From Agmasoma carcini (nom. nud.) (lineage: Eukaryota > Microsporidia > Thelohaniidae), in the NCBI GenBank assembly GCA_029232285.1, contig JAOXFI010000007.1, forward strand, positions 80,447 to 144,446: 64,000 bases of DNA. Direction: 5' to 3'. The translations under genes and the position numbers were made by a program. Shown piece by piece: positions 20,844-31,489 of the stretch; position 1 is the first letter of the stretch; each line of letters opens with the position of its first letter. The notes below the pieces were generated by a model. The model was not told the origin of the DNA. It worked only from the letters and a program-made list of their open reading frames with translations, and made no database searches.

Positions 20844-22352
20844 ATGATTTATATTTTAGCACTTCTAATCTTAAATGTTTGCTCATCGTGTATTAATTAC
20901 GATAGAAATTGCCAAGTCAAAAACTATCCATACAAAAGCTTTCTAGATCAAACTTACCTCAATGAATGCGGGGTTTGCTCAAATAATTCATGTTTTAACG
21001 ATTGTCTAAGTAGACAAAACGAAAGAAAAGAACTGATAAAATATCTAGAAATACTGCTAAGCAATAAGAAAGAAAGAGAAACCCCTAAGAAAACAACTGA
21101 GAGCTCAAAGGTAAAAACAGAAGAACCAAAGGAAACAATTGAAACATCTCAACCACAAATAATCTTTTCTACAACCACTTTAGAAAAGACAATAACTGCT
21201 GAACCTGATAAATCAACACCATGCACTAAAAATAATAAGAATTACGCCGAAATAATTACAGTTACAAAACTATCAAAGTCTATTCAAGTAAAAGAAAAAC
21301 CAGTTACTGTATTTAGAGAATTTACAACTACTATTACTAAGGAAAAACCCATCATAAATTATAAAGTAACAACCTACACTGAAGAAGCACTAAAAACAGT
21401 AATAAAAACCGACTTTAAAACAGTTATAAAAACAATCGAAGCTGATAAAAATACCACAGAATCAACAAGTGATGATAAACAAACCACAACTAATGAAAAA
21501 CAAACAAATACACCCCCAGAAAAAACTACAAATACCATAAAAACTGTTAATAATACAATAACTGTATCAACTACAATCACCAAAAATTATTCAGTTGATC
21601 CTAAGACAATAACCAAAACTTTAAAACCAGACACTGTGACTGAAAAAAACATTATAACTGATATTTCTACAAAACATTCATTTAAACCAGTAACAACAAC
21701 TGTTGAAAAAACAATAATAAAAACAATATCTAAAAATAAAACTAAAACAACTAAGGAGCCGTGTACTGAGCCTAAAGGAAGCGTTGCAGTGGTCGAAACA
21801 CAAGACACACAAAGTATAGTTACTGTAACTGTTGATGAAACCACTTCAAGCATAGATAAGATTGTAACCATCACTAGGGACGTTCCAACCCAGGCCAGTG
21901 AAAAAACAGTTGATCACACAGTTACTATGTACAAAACAAACGAAAATACAGTTTCTATCACAGAAAACAGTGTAAAAACCTTGACTAAGGTCGATAATGT
22001 AACAATCAGCCCTGTCACAATCACCAAGCTTGTTACAATATCATCAGAGCCAGAAACAGTAACAAAAAAGCAAATAAACAACACTGAAGACTTGGTCACT
22101 GTAACTCTAAGCAAGACTAACACAGTTTTTGAGACTAAAAATAAAACCAAATCAGGTGAATGTATTAAGACAGAAAAAGTCTACATTACAAAAAAGAAGG
22201 ATAAACTCGTGGATTGCTCACCTAAGACTGCCTGCAGCAAGAATAAAGCACTGATAAATAAGTTAATGGGCAAGAAAGTGGTTTATAAAACAATAACTTC
22301 AACCAGGAGGAACGAGGATTATGACATTGTAACTACAACAGTATTTGCTTAA
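20844..22352 (+). CDS. secreted Thr/Lys-rich mucin-like protein
   Basis: A 502-residue protein with a clear signal peptide (MIYILALLILNVCSSC). Next comes a short cysteine-rich domain (about residues 17-55, with CGVCSNNSCFNDC). A long Thr-, Val- and Lys-rich region from about residue 75 to 440 is made of irregular T-V-T / T-I-T-K type repeats with many N-x-(S/T) sites. A C-terminal region carries three or four more cysteines (CIKTEK ... VDCSPKTACSKNK). No transmembrane span or GPI-type tail. Composition suggests a heavily O-glycosylated extracellular protein. In a microsporidian the spore wall or polar tube are plausible sites, but no known spore wall or polar tube family is recognised, so this is inference. 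The ATG follows ACAAAAAC, with AAATTTTA-type blocks upstream. Confidence 0.7.
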   Translation: MIYILALLILNVCSSCINYDRNCQVKNYPYKSFLDQTYLNECGVCSNNSCFNDCLSRQNERKELIKYLEILLSNKKERETPKKTTESSKVKTEEPKETIETSQPQIIFSTTTLEKTITAEPDKSTPCTKNNKNYAEIITVTKLSKSIQVKEKPVTVFREFTTTITKEKPIINYKVTTYTEEALKTVIKTDFKTVIKTIEADKNTTESTSDDKQTTTNEKQTNTPPEKTTNTIKTVNNTITVSTTITKNYSVDPKTITKTLKPDTVTEKNIITDISTKHSFKPVTTTVEKTIIKTISKNKTKTTKEPCTEPKGSVAVVETQDTQSIVTVTVDETTSSIDKIVTITRDVPTQASEKTVDHTVTMYKTNENTVSITENSVKTLTKVDNVTISPVTITKLVTISSEPETVTKKQINNTEDLVTVTLSKTNTVFETKNKTKSGECIKTEKVYITKKKDKLVDCSPKTACSKNKALINKLMGKKVVYKTITSTRRNEDYDIVTTTVFA

Positions 22353-22450
22353 AATAGAAAAAAAAATTTCAAAGGTTGGCCTTTTCAATAAAATTTTTAT
22401 ATTGTAACTTTTTATATATTTCTTAACTTAATACAAAATAAAATAAATAT

Positions 22451-25400
22451 TTAATTGTGAATCGCCATATTATATAAAACATCAAATCCATCATGATCTA
22501 AATTACCAACACATATCTTAGCACTAATATTTTCAAGAGTGTCAGTTTGATTGAATGAGGCTGCAGTTCTAAGATTTATAAATAAACTCTCAAAACTCAT
22601 CTTTTGCAGGAAGGAGTCATCCATGGTAAACGATGTACGTGAAAACGAGCCAACACAGCCATTTCTAGTCATATAATCACCAATCAATGACAGATGTCTG
22701 TCGTTAATGGTGATTCCATACGCTTCAAATACATTCCTAATCTCTTTTATGATAACAGATCTTGCTGTTTCAATACCAAAAGTATCAAACATCGAGAATA
22801 CGTTAGAACAGTAAATTTCATTAAGATTGAGAGCATTAACTATAGAATCATCTGCTCCTAAGACAGCATCAAGCCTTGAACCTTCTAAAAACAATTCATT
22901 ATCATTAATTGATGCTCCTTCAATTCCTTCAACAGAATGAACAGGTATCTTCTCTAAAAGAGGCCCTATAACAGGCAGAAGTGGTATTTTAAAATTAGGT
23001 TCATAGAATAAAATCAAATCAACCATATTTTCACAACTGTTTTCTCCAGCCAGTGTTTCCACCTTACCATCTAAGTTTTCATCATGAACCTCTTCCTCGT
23101 CAACAGCTAACGATGGTGTCCCTACAACCTCATCAATCTTTCGACTAAGTGATTCATACTCATCAACACCGTCTTCTTTCTCTTCTTCTTCTTCTGACAA
23201 TTCGTCCTTAATTTCCCTTTTCTCTTCAGAATCATTACTAGCATGCGAAGAACTATCACCTTCATTAATATTCGCCTCTGTATCATTATCAATCGTTTCC
23301 ACTATTTTAGACTCTGAAATCTCATCATTATCTTCTTTATGGGTTGCCTTTTCTATTTCAGAATTCAAATTTGATGATACATTGATCTTTAAGATTTCTT
23401 TAGACATAAGGTGTGGAAGTTTGGTCTTCAAGAGTAACGCAATGTTATCATCTTTGGTCTTAACATGGAATTTAACCTTTACTTGGCGCCTTGGACGACC
23501 AGAATGTATGACTTTATTCTCTAGTTCAACCTTTGTTATGTACTTAGATAAAGGCACAAAAGAGAATGCTTCAACAAGTCCCTCTGGCTCAAAGATCGGT
23601 ACTTTAATTATAGACTTTTGTGTTTTGTTGGAAAACAAAATTTCTCTCAATCTAGGAATACCCAATGTTACATTCTTAGAACCTACACCAGCCAAGTGAA
23701 ATGTATTTAATGTCATCTGAGTAGAAGGTTCACCAACCGACTGTGCAGCTAAAATACCAACAGTTGACATTGGTTCTACGGATGCTAGTCTACATTTGGT
23801 ATCATAAACATCATCAGTTGTACCCCTTTCAATCTTATCATATATAAATGATCTTATTGAACCAGACTTATTGTCATATTCGGTAGATCTTTCACCCACC
23901 AAATCTTTCATAAATTCTAGATTTCTTGCATCAAATACTTTCCTGCTGTTTAGATGTGGCAAACCTTTAAGTAGATGTGCGTTATCCTCATAAAAAGACC
24001 TCTTTTCCAAAAAATTGGCCTTTTCTACATCTAATCCATCATCTCCGTAGTTTATTTGAATAATTGATTTTCCATCCCTAGCCGTTTTATCATAACCCAC
24101 TTTTATATTTTCAAGATGCTTACAGAGGCAACGTTGCAGATATCCACTATTCGCAGTTTTAATAGAAGTATCTACAAGACCTTCACGACCTGCCATACAA
24201 TGAAAATAAAAACTTGCTGGATTAATTCCGGTTAAAAATCTACCAAAAGAAAAACCACCAGCGCAAGGATTACAATCACGAACACTAAAACAAGGAAGTG
24301 TTTTCTTGGTTGTCATAAAAGGTACTCTTCTTCCCTCTAAATCTTGTTGGCCCAATGAAATAGAAATTTGTGAGAGATTTACAAATGAACCCTTTGCACC
24401 CGTTGCTATGATATTCTCCATATTATTGGAGGGAAACTTTTTATACAGATCCGTTTTGATTAAATCTAAAGCACCTGACACGACTTCATTAACTTTACCT
24501 CTCATAAGTGCATCAACTTCTTCATCATTGATATCTTCCTTAAGCTTACCATCTGCCTCATAGTATAAACCTTTTTGATAATCAAATATTTTTTGATTGG
24601 CATCTTTGAAAAAATCTGAACGTTTCTCATTTCCTTCTGGATCAAGTAAAAGATCATCAAATCTTACAGTAAAGCCTTTGAGTTCAAGATATCGATTAAC
24701 AGTTCTAGAAATTGAAGTAAGCAAAACGTTACAAACATTATTGCCATAGATCTCTGAGCAACCATGAATAAGAGAAAAGGATGATGGTCCTATTGAGTTC
24801 TTATCAAGACACCCATCCAAGATATATCCATCTCGCACTACTAACACATCGTTTAATTTGGTTTTAACGTTCATATTAATTTTTATTCCGTAGGAATGTA
24901 GCACATAAGTAAAAATCTGTTTACCTGTCCACAATTCAATAGGATGTGTAATAGCAGGAACAAGGTCTGGTTCAACTTTATCAACGTTAAATATATTTGC
25001 ATCTTTAACAATCTCAGATGATATTAAATAGAAAAATTCATCTTTTGTAAAGAAGCTGTCCTTAAGTGTCATAACCATGGCTGCTACTATATGATCTTGT
25101 GCCAATCCTCGAATAGGCGCACCAGTGACTGGTATTGTATGATTTCTATCGGTGCATGATACATTCATTGCTTCTGACGTTGCACAATAATCCTGAGGAA
25201 GGTGTATATTCATTTCATCTCCATCAAAATCAGCATTGTAAGATTTACAATTTGCGTAATGAATTCTTAATGTTTTCTCATTCTTCAAAATTTTTACTTT
25301 ATGACTCATAAGTGAGGCTCTGTGCAGTGTGGGTTGTCTATTTAAAAGTACATAATCACCATTTTTCATATGCCTATAAACCGTTTTAGTTCCTTCGAGT

Positions 25401-26680
25401 AATTGATTTGCCAAAGATAACCTTTTTTCTTCACTTATATATTGAATATTGATCAAACCATTCTCTGTATCTACAAAAGTTGCACCTGGGTATTTCTTTC
25501 CATTAATAACTGATTTTCTTAAGAAATCAACGTTTTGACGGTTGACTCTTTCCGGGAATGTTAAATTTTCAGCAAACACAAAGGGAATACCTACCTCTCC
25601 TGTTTCTATTGCTGGATCTGGTGTAATCACACTTCTTGCAGCATAATTAACTCTCTTACCTTGAATGTTCTTTCTGAATAAACCTTCTTTCTTTTCTAAA
25701 ATTTGTTTAATTCCTCCATTTACGTGCATGGTACCCTTTGATGAATCAAAATAAGAATTGACAGCATCTTGTAAATTGTATAATTGCTTGCTATCAATTT
25801 CTACCGTCAAAGAGGTTTTAAGTATTTTAGTTAACATAGCATTTTGGGGGTTTTCAAAGACTTTATCGCCTGTATAGCAAGCTGGTCTGAACCTATTAGG
25901 AACTACAAGAACTTTATCTAAGAAGAACATATTAATATTATTTCTTACGGCTACATCAAAGAACTGATGGCAATTATCATAAGCTTTTTTAAATATATCG
26001 TAAACCTCTCTAGCTGGAAAATATTTATCATTAGAATAAACATGAAGACCATTGCCTCTAGAGATGCTTATATTTTTTCCTCTACAATTTGAGCACCTTG
26101 AAATTGAACTTATTTTTGAAATTACTTTTGTGGCCAGTTTGAAATGTGTCTCCTCCCTTGAAAACCGTTTAGTCTCTGCTTTTGAAATGATTTCATCAAG
26201 TGCATTCAACTTTCTATCTATGTATGCAGAAAAGTTTACATCGCTGGTCTTTTCAGCCTGTACCTGCTCTAATATCTTATATAAGTCTTCATCATCAATG
26301 GCATATCCCATCTTAAGTATTTTGAATTTAGAAATGTAAAAAATGAGATCAGTGGTTGAGCATTTAAGTCTATAGCAATTATGACAGATTGTTTTGAAGA
26401 CTGAAAACATGAGATTAAAAGTGAGTGGATTGAAAAGTTTGTCATTTAAATCGATGTGACCAAAATGGCCAGGACAGTTAAACATGTTAAGATTGCAAGT
26501 TTTACATTTTTCACTTAAATTCATGGGGCCCATTCTTAAATCATATAGACCATCGGGAATTGAATGACCAAAACGATCAAATGAGCCCGGAAACGTCACA
26601 TTCATGACCGATATGCTTTCTGTGTCCTCAAAATTATACCAACCAAGCTGAATGCTTTTTATAGAAAATTTTTGTGCCAT
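22451..26680 (-). CDS. RPA1: RNA polymerase I largest subunit (A190)
   Basis: A 1409-residue beta'-type subunit that synthesises pre-rRNA in the nucleolus. The N-terminal clamp zinc site is visible (CKTCNLNMFNCPGHFGHI, about residues 60-77), followed by a second cysteine group. The catalytic NADFDGDEMNIHLP that binds magnesium is near residue 485. The funnel and bridge helix segment contains AGGFSFGRF and FHCMAGREGLVDTSIKTA (about 820-850). The trigger loop region MSTVGILAAQSVGEPSTQMT is near 985. Pol I identity rests on the GLYDLRMGP / CPGHFGHI opening, the GRFLTGINPASFYFHCMAGREG form, a strongly acidic insertion in the jaw (about residues 1110-1180) and a C-terminus ending after CVGNLDHDGFDVL with no heptad-repeat tail, unlike Rpb1. 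It is about 250 residues shorter than yeast A190. The start is ACCATGG after AAAAATTT. Confidence 0.9.
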   Translation of the reverse strand: MAQKFSIKSIQLGWYNFEDTESISVMNVTFPGSFDRFGHSIPDGLYDLRMGPMNLSEKCKTCNLNMFNCPGHFGHIDLNDKLFNPLTFNLMFSVFKTICHNCYRLKCSTTDLIFYISKFKILKMGYAIDDEDLYKILEQVQAEKTSDVNFSAYIDRKLNALDEIISKAETKRFSREETHFKLATKVISKISSISRCSNCRGKNISISRGNGLHVYSNDKYFPAREVYDIFKKAYDNCHQFFDVAVRNNINMFFLDKVLVVPNRFRPACYTGDKVFENPQNAMLTKILKTSLTVEIDSKQLYNLQDAVNSYFDSSKGTMHVNGGIKQILEKKEGLFRKNIQGKRVNYAARSVITPDPAIETGEVGIPFVFAENLTFPERVNRQNVDFLRKSVINGKKYPGATFVDTENGLINIQYISEEKRLSLANQLLEGTKTVYRHMKNGDYVLLNRQPTLHRASLMSHKVKILKNEKTLRIHYANCKSYNADFDGDEMNIHLPQDYCATSEAMNVSCTDRNHTIPVTGAPIRGLAQDHIVAAMVMTLKDSFFTKDEFFYLISSEIVKDANIFNVDKVEPDLVPAITHPIELWTGKQIFTYVLHSYGIKINMNVKTKLNDVLVVRDGYILDGCLDKNSIGPSSFSLIHGCSEIYGNNVCNVLLTSISRTVNRYLELKGFTVRFDDLLLDPEGNEKRSDFFKDANQKIFDYQKGLYYEADGKLKEDINDEEVDALMRGKVNEVVSGALDLIKTDLYKKFPSNNMENIIATGAKGSFVNLSQISISLGQQDLEGRRVPFMTTKKTLPCFSVRDCNPCAGGFSFGRFLTGINPASFYFHCMAGREGLVDTSIKTANSGYLQRCLCKHLENIKVGYDKTARDGKSIIQINYGDDGLDVEKANFLEKRSFYEDNAHLLKGLPHLNSRKVFDARNLEFMKDLVGERSTEYDNKSGSIRSFIYDKIERGTTDDVYDTKCRLASVEPMSTVGILAAQSVGEPSTQMTLNTFHLAGVGSKNVTLGIPRLREILFSNKTQKSIIKVPIFEPEGLVEAFSFVPLSKYITKVELENKVIHSGRPRRQVKVKFHVKTKDDNIALLLKTKLPHLMSKEILKINVSSNLNSEIEKATHKEDNDEISESKIVETIDNDTEANINEGDSSSHASNDSEEKREIKDELSEEEEEKEDGVDEYESLSRKIDEVVGTPSLAVDEEEVHDENLDGKVETLAGENSCENMVDLILFYEPNFKIPLLPVIGPLLEKIPVHSVEGIEGASINDNELFLEGSRLDAVLGADDSIVNALNLNEIYCSNVFSMFDTFGIETARSVIIKEIRNVFEAYGITINDRHLSLIGDYMTRNGCVGSFSRTSFTMDDSFLQKMSFESLFINLRTAASFNQTDTLENISAKICVGNLDHDGFDVLYNMAIHN

Positions 26681-26820
26681 GGTAAATTTTTAGTGTGAAG
26701 TTTAAAAATGAACTATTTTAAATGTTTTAAAAGGCACTCTCTATTGATATTACTTTATCAGATCCTTCAAGTGACAATTTAAAATTTATTAATAAAATAT
26801 TTGATTTTTTCTTCATTAAT

Positions 26821-27783
26821 TTATTGTACTAATGACCCAAATCCTAGTCCAGGATTACATCTTAATAATAGATTTGAATTATTGAAAGGTCCGGGACAGA
26901 TGGGATTAGTCGGATAGAGTGAAGGGCTAATTATAAGTGCAATTGCCATGTTTATTCTGTGTGATATGCCTTCAATTTTAGAAATCAATTTATGGAAGTT
27001 CTCTTTCACAACCTTAGCTAATAGAATATTCATATCAACGTTCCTGGATTTTAATATTTCTACAACTTTGTCATCATATTGCTTAAACAGTGCATCCACA
27101 CCCAATAGAAGCTTGTTAAGGTAGCTGTTCATTGTTTTTTTAACAGCTTCAATATCGTTCTGTAATTGTTCTTCTAGTATTGCATTTAAAGCTGTTTTTG
27201 TAGTATTAAGATATCCTAATAATGTTGGTAATAGACCATTGGTGAAGTCTTCTACGAATTCAACTAGTGTACCAGGATTAGCAATCATTGTTTCAACCAA
27301 GGCAGTAATTTGAGCGTCTAATTCTTTAAAGATTAGTGCAGCTTTCTCCTCAAGAGATCTTGTTCCTGCGTTAATTGTTTCCAATAATTCTAGTTCAATT
27401 AAGGCGGTTGTTTCATTTACCAAATGAATTAAATCTTGTTCTAATAAATCTGTCTGGGCATCCAATTTTTCAGTGCTTTTAGAGAATTCTTCAGTTATTA
27501 CAGCATTTAATTCATGAATCAACTTTTTGACAGTTGTTGATGATTCTTTTTCACATCCTGAGTGTAGCTCAAGAAATAACATTTCAACACTTTTGATAAG
27601 TTTGTTAATATCAATATCCTGCGGTGTAGGTTTAGGGTAAGAACGAGGTGGTTTTACAGATGGATATCTGGGTTTGCAATAACTTGATTCTTCACATATA
27701 CTGTCTTCATAGCAGTAACTATTTGAATCCATATACCTACGTGTTGATATTAACGGGAGCAACGTACAGACATTCATAAGCAT
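26821..27783 (-). CDS. hypothetical helical protein, 320 residues
   Basis: No family recognised. A short N-terminal hydrophobic stretch (CTLLPLIS) might be a weak signal sequence. It is followed by a Cys/Tyr/Ser/Pro-rich segment (about residues 18-55) and then about 230 residues of almost uninterrupted amphipathic helix with a heptad-like pattern (for example SVEMLFLELHSG, LLEQDLIHLVNETTALIE, TLVEFVEDFTNGLLPTLLG). The C-terminus is P/N/G-rich with two cysteines (ICPGPF, LLRCNPG). The arrangement suggests a secreted or structural coiled-coil protein, for instance of the spore, but that is inference only. It is transcribed in the same direction as RPA1, with 140 bp between the genes. The start could also be the second Met (codon 3). 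Confidence 0.6.
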   Translation of the reverse strand: MLMNVCTLLPLISTRRYMDSNSYCYEDSICEESSYCKPRYPSVKPPRSYPKPTPQDIDINKLIKSVEMLFLELHSGCEKESSTTVKKLIHELNAVITEEFSKSTEKLDAQTDLLEQDLIHLVNETTALIELELLETINAGTRSLEEKAALIFKELDAQITALVETMIANPGTLVEFVEDFTNGLLPTLLGYLNTTKTALNAILEEQLQNDIEAVKKTMNSYLNKLLLGVDALFKQYDDKVVEILKSRNVDMNILLAKVVKENFHKLISKIEGISHRINMAIALIISPSLYPTNPICPGPFNNSNLLLRCNPGLGFGSLVQ

Positions 27784-28339
27784 ATGGACCTTTGTTCAAT
27801 TCCTTAAATACTTTTTTTATCAATTTAATTTGTATATTTTTACATATAAAATTTTAAAATTTGTATGTTTTGATAACCAATCATAAGACTAAGATGTTTA
27901 AAAAATAACACTGTTACAAATATGGATTGTCTATACAATAATAGATGCTAAATATTATCTTAATAGCAATTTATCATTAAAAATCGATAGTGGACTAGAC
28001 ATATGTAAAAATGTTTCTATATATTTTAAATAGGAATTAATATAGGTTGCACTGATGGTATATATTATATTAGAACATAGATTTTAAATTAAATATATTC
28101 ATCTTGATAATTGATAAGTTTGTAAAGACGAATAAATATTGCAATTTAACAATATGAATTGTAACTTAAAGAATTATTCATATTAATAAATTGGTTTATT
28201 TGATCATAATATGACTACCCATGAAAACTAATCAAAATTAATTAATATTTACCTACGGAAAAGAAAAACCTATATTGAATCTAAATTCTCAAATTTAATA
28301 TTAAATGAGGAAGAAACGGATAGCGAGAAATTGTAATCA
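27784..28339. other. intergenic, no gene seen
   Basis: AT-rich sequence between the helical hypothetical gene and SINE-like copy E. No supportable feature. Confidence 0.4.
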
Positions 28340-28640
28340 CACGTTATCGTGACCTATAAAGAGATAGCAAAAACAGAATGTCATACCCTTCTTAACCATC
28401 TAGATGATGATAGAAAAATTTTAAAGATGCTTATCATAGGATTCGGTGTTCTACACACACCAGCCAGCCTATATCTTCAAGGTCCTGAATCGAATTTCTC
28501 TGACATTAAAAAAATGTGTTTATATCTATCACCTCAAACTAGTATCACAGAGTAAACAAGGCTACCATATCTACTATAGCCTGTGGAAGACCTTAACTTG
28601 TTATAGCTTAATTAGACATTATTTGCAGAGATAGATTAAA
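28340..28640 (-). repeat. SINE-like element, degenerate copy E
   Basis: The reverse complement aligns with the dispersed element. ACACACCAGCCAGCCTATAT, GATATCT-like blocks, CAGAGTAAACAAGG, CTTAACTTGTTATAGCTTAA and ATTTGCAG correspond to segments of copies A and B read backwards. Small open frames here (28349-28555, 28446-28634) lie wholly inside the repeat and are not genes. Confidence 0.6.
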
Positions 28641-28852
28641 AATCAAATTTTTCTAGTATAACAATTCTGTTAAATTCTACAAAATTTTTTTCATGTGTAT
28701 GAAGCTTTAAAATTTTAAGTCCAGTATATGACCGATATCAAAAAGATGTAGGACAATACCCATTTTTATATTTTACCTTATAGTTGTATTTATTTATTCC
28801 CTCCATTTTCTCCCGCCATTTTTCATAAAAATTTTAGAGTTAACAGTTGCCA

Positions 28853-29800
28853 ATGTTGAACCTCAACACACGTGAGCTGGAGACCGATAACCTTCTATGG
28901 AAAATACAATATGGTGGAAAGAGGCCATCCAAAAGTGTCATTCAGAGCTTTGATATCAGAAGTGTTCTTTGTGATTATGTCAACTCTAGTCTAAGGACCG
29001 TCTCTATAGTACTTAATGGTGTTGCAGAGATATTTAGAAGACGGTATAAGTATATATTAGAAGATTCTAACACCCTTGTTAGCTTTGTTTCTAATGCTAA
29101 GTTGTCAAATAGAAGAGGATCAAGATCAAAGTCACTCACCTTAAATGTAGATAAGAAGATTATTATTGATGACAATATGGTTGATTTGGGTAAAGAAATT
29201 GAAAGCTTTATAGCTGAGAGTGAACCAGAAAATAAAACTGGCTTGAGTTTTGATGTATCGATGGATTTTCCTGAAATTGAAAGAGCTAGGGATGAATCTG
29301 CAGCTTCACTGGCTTTAAATTTAGATGATTTCAATCCTAAAAGAACCAAGACAATAGTTGATAAACACATAGAGCTACCGACTAAGCATACGATCAATTT
29401 AATGGCATTTCATGATGATATTAGAGAATCTTTAAAATCAAAGATAAAAATTCCTTTTGAATTTACTAGAATTGTCGAATCAGAAATTCAAGAAAGAAAT
29501 GAAAGTTTTGAGGAAGTTAGGGGTGATGGTGCGTCATCCGTCATACTCAACACCCATATGGGACAAAGTTTTGGTTTTGATGTGGATATGGATAACGGTA
29601 ATCAAGATTCTAACGTTGATAGTGTTACAAATACATATGATTTTCCAGAGATGTTTAGTTTTGTTGAATATTCATCTAGTTTAAGTAGGAGGGAGAGAGC
29701 TGATGCCTTTAATCAAGTAATATTTTCAGCTTCTAATAATTCTATGGAAGTGGAACAGGTTATACCATTCGGAGAGATACATTGTAAATTGATAAATTAA
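28853..29800 (+). CDS. SCC1: cohesin kleisin subunit (Rad21/Scc1/Rec8 family)
   Basis: A 315-residue protein with both ends of a kleisin. The N-terminal domain (about residues 8-80) contains LLWKIQYGGKRPSKSVIQSF and then SVLCDYVNSSLRTVSIVLNG and EIFRRRYKYILEDSNTLV, matching the Rad21_Rec8_N helices that bind the Smc3 neck. The C-terminal winged helix (about 280-310) contains RRERADAFNQVIFSASNNSM and then EVEQVIPFGEI, matching the segment that caps the Smc1 head. The linker is short and acidic, so the protein is about half the yeast length. Alternatives are meiotic Rec8 or Scc1; sequence alone does not decide. The start is the ATG at 28853 (context GCCAATG, AAAATTTT about 20 bp upstream); a TTG two codons earlier is not needed. 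Confidence 0.8.
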   Translation: MLNLNTRELETDNLLWKIQYGGKRPSKSVIQSFDIRSVLCDYVNSSLRTVSIVLNGVAEIFRRRYKYILEDSNTLVSFVSNAKLSNRRGSRSKSLTLNVDKKIIIDDNMVDLGKEIESFIAESEPENKTGLSFDVSMDFPEIERARDESAASLALNLDDFNPKRTKTIVDKHIELPTKHTINLMAFHDDIRESLKSKIKIPFEFTRIVESEIQERNESFEEVRGDGASSVILNTHMGQSFGFDVDMDNGNQDSNVDSVTNTYDFPEMFSFVEYSSSLSRRERADAFNQVIFSASNNSMEVEQVIPFGEIHCKLIN

Positions 29801-31480
29801 ATATTATTTTTTATAGTAAACGTAGAATATTAAACTTTGCCTATTTTTTTATATTGGTGTTTATTTGTATATTTTATTTTAGGTGAGCATCATTAAAGAC
29901 ATATCTTATTAGCTATCAAAAATTTGTTTAGACTTGATAGTAACATGACCAATATACAATTTTTTAGCTGAATGAGATCAGTTACCGGTGGGAAGAGATA
30001 TGATGATCTTAGTCAAGTTGGTGGATTTACTACACCTGTTATTACAGAATAAAAACTTAATGTAATAATAGGAATCAAAGATTTCAAAAAAGAATGGGCT
30101 TGCCAAGTCTATTATATAATATGGTAACCCTCAACACACTAAAATACTTTCTGAAACAAGTCTACGTGATTCAAATTTAGCTCAGAATAAACATTATATT
30201 TAAAATCTGAACAGAAGCCGAAATATACTGTGTAAACTAAAGCGATTCAGTTCAAAATTTAATAACAACGACTACCCTAACTGTAAACAGAATAGAGAAA
30301 CCACCAGCAAATTTTCAAATGTGGAGAATATAGAGTGATTAATAAAATACACTTTGTCAATTTCAAGAACCGTTCGGATATGACAATTCAGCCAGTATAA
30401 ACAAATTTATTAGAGGGGTAATGAACAACTATCAGATGTAAGCATATTAGTGATTTTAGTAAATTTTGTTTTCTAATTTTACAAATTTTCAAAATGAGAT
30501 AACCCTATTTGCCAACTTCACACATAGAAATATTCCACAGCCAAAGTACAGTGAGAGTATTGTTGGTATGATGGTTATTTTTACAACCCTGTAAGAGTAA
30601 TTAGGTTTATAAATCACATTAAAATGATGCCAAGGAACATCTATCTATGTGGCAAAAGTATGATCAGAATTGGATAAAAAGTGATAGTATAAAACAAAAA
30701 TATATCTATATAATTACATTTATATGTTAAACATTATTAAATAAACTACTCATGTTACTTTGTGTATAGAAACCCAAAATATTTAAAAATTGAATTGATT
30801 GTTTTTTTACACGTAATATAAAAATATCTTGATATCTCAATTTGAGAATAACAATAGGACCATTAACACAATTACTTGTTGCATATACTCGAACGTAAAA
30901 TGCACCCCTGTTTATCGTAAAAATAGTATACTATCACTGATAATTATAGAGTTTCCATTTAATTTCAAAGATTACATACCTACGTTCAACATTTCACAAC
31001 GACAAATAAATATTTTATAATTAATTACTATCTAATTTTAAACTTTAGTTATCTACTATTATTTTTATTTAGAAAAAAATTGGAGTTGGGTCGTTTTTTA
31101 CATACAATAAAAATTTTTGATTAAAATAAATTGTCGTATTATGAGGCGACCCCTTTTTGCTTTTAGTGTTCCTTCTTCATCACCATAATATTTCTTTAAA
31201 GTTAAAGAGTTTATATAAAAATTTGTAAATATATTTTTGGCGGGAAAATAAAATTGAGTAATGAGATGGTATTACCAAATAAATCGAAATATCACATATT
31301 AAAGTTAAAACCAATCAATATAACCATTTAATAATAATATTGTTTTATTTTTAATTCTTCCTTTAGAAACAACTAGTTTTTGGCTTGTTTCGAGATCAAT
31401 AATTTTAACATTATGAAGATAAATATTGATAACTTCGTATGTTGACGATTCAAAGAAACCACCAGTGCATTTTTCTTTTT
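29801..31480. other. gene-free, probable decayed mobile DNA
   Basis: No intact gene. AT-rich with many short broken frames. A CAGCCAGTATAAACAAATTTA-like block near 30388 recurs at 63327 (CAGCCAGTATAAATAAACTC), indicating an old dispersed repeat. I could not assign a family. Confidence 0.35.
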
Positions 31481-31489
31481 AAACGAGTA

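Noticed and set aside
21374..22150. Long antisense frames opposite the Thr-rich gene
   Set aside because: They are shadows of the biased ACN/ACA codon composition (Val-rich on the opposite strand), without start signals.
22451..26680. Assignment of the large polymerase subunit as Rpb1
   Set aside because: No heptad-repeat tail, an acidic jaw insertion, and sequence around FHCMAGREGL and the N-terminal zinc region that fits Pol I A190 better.
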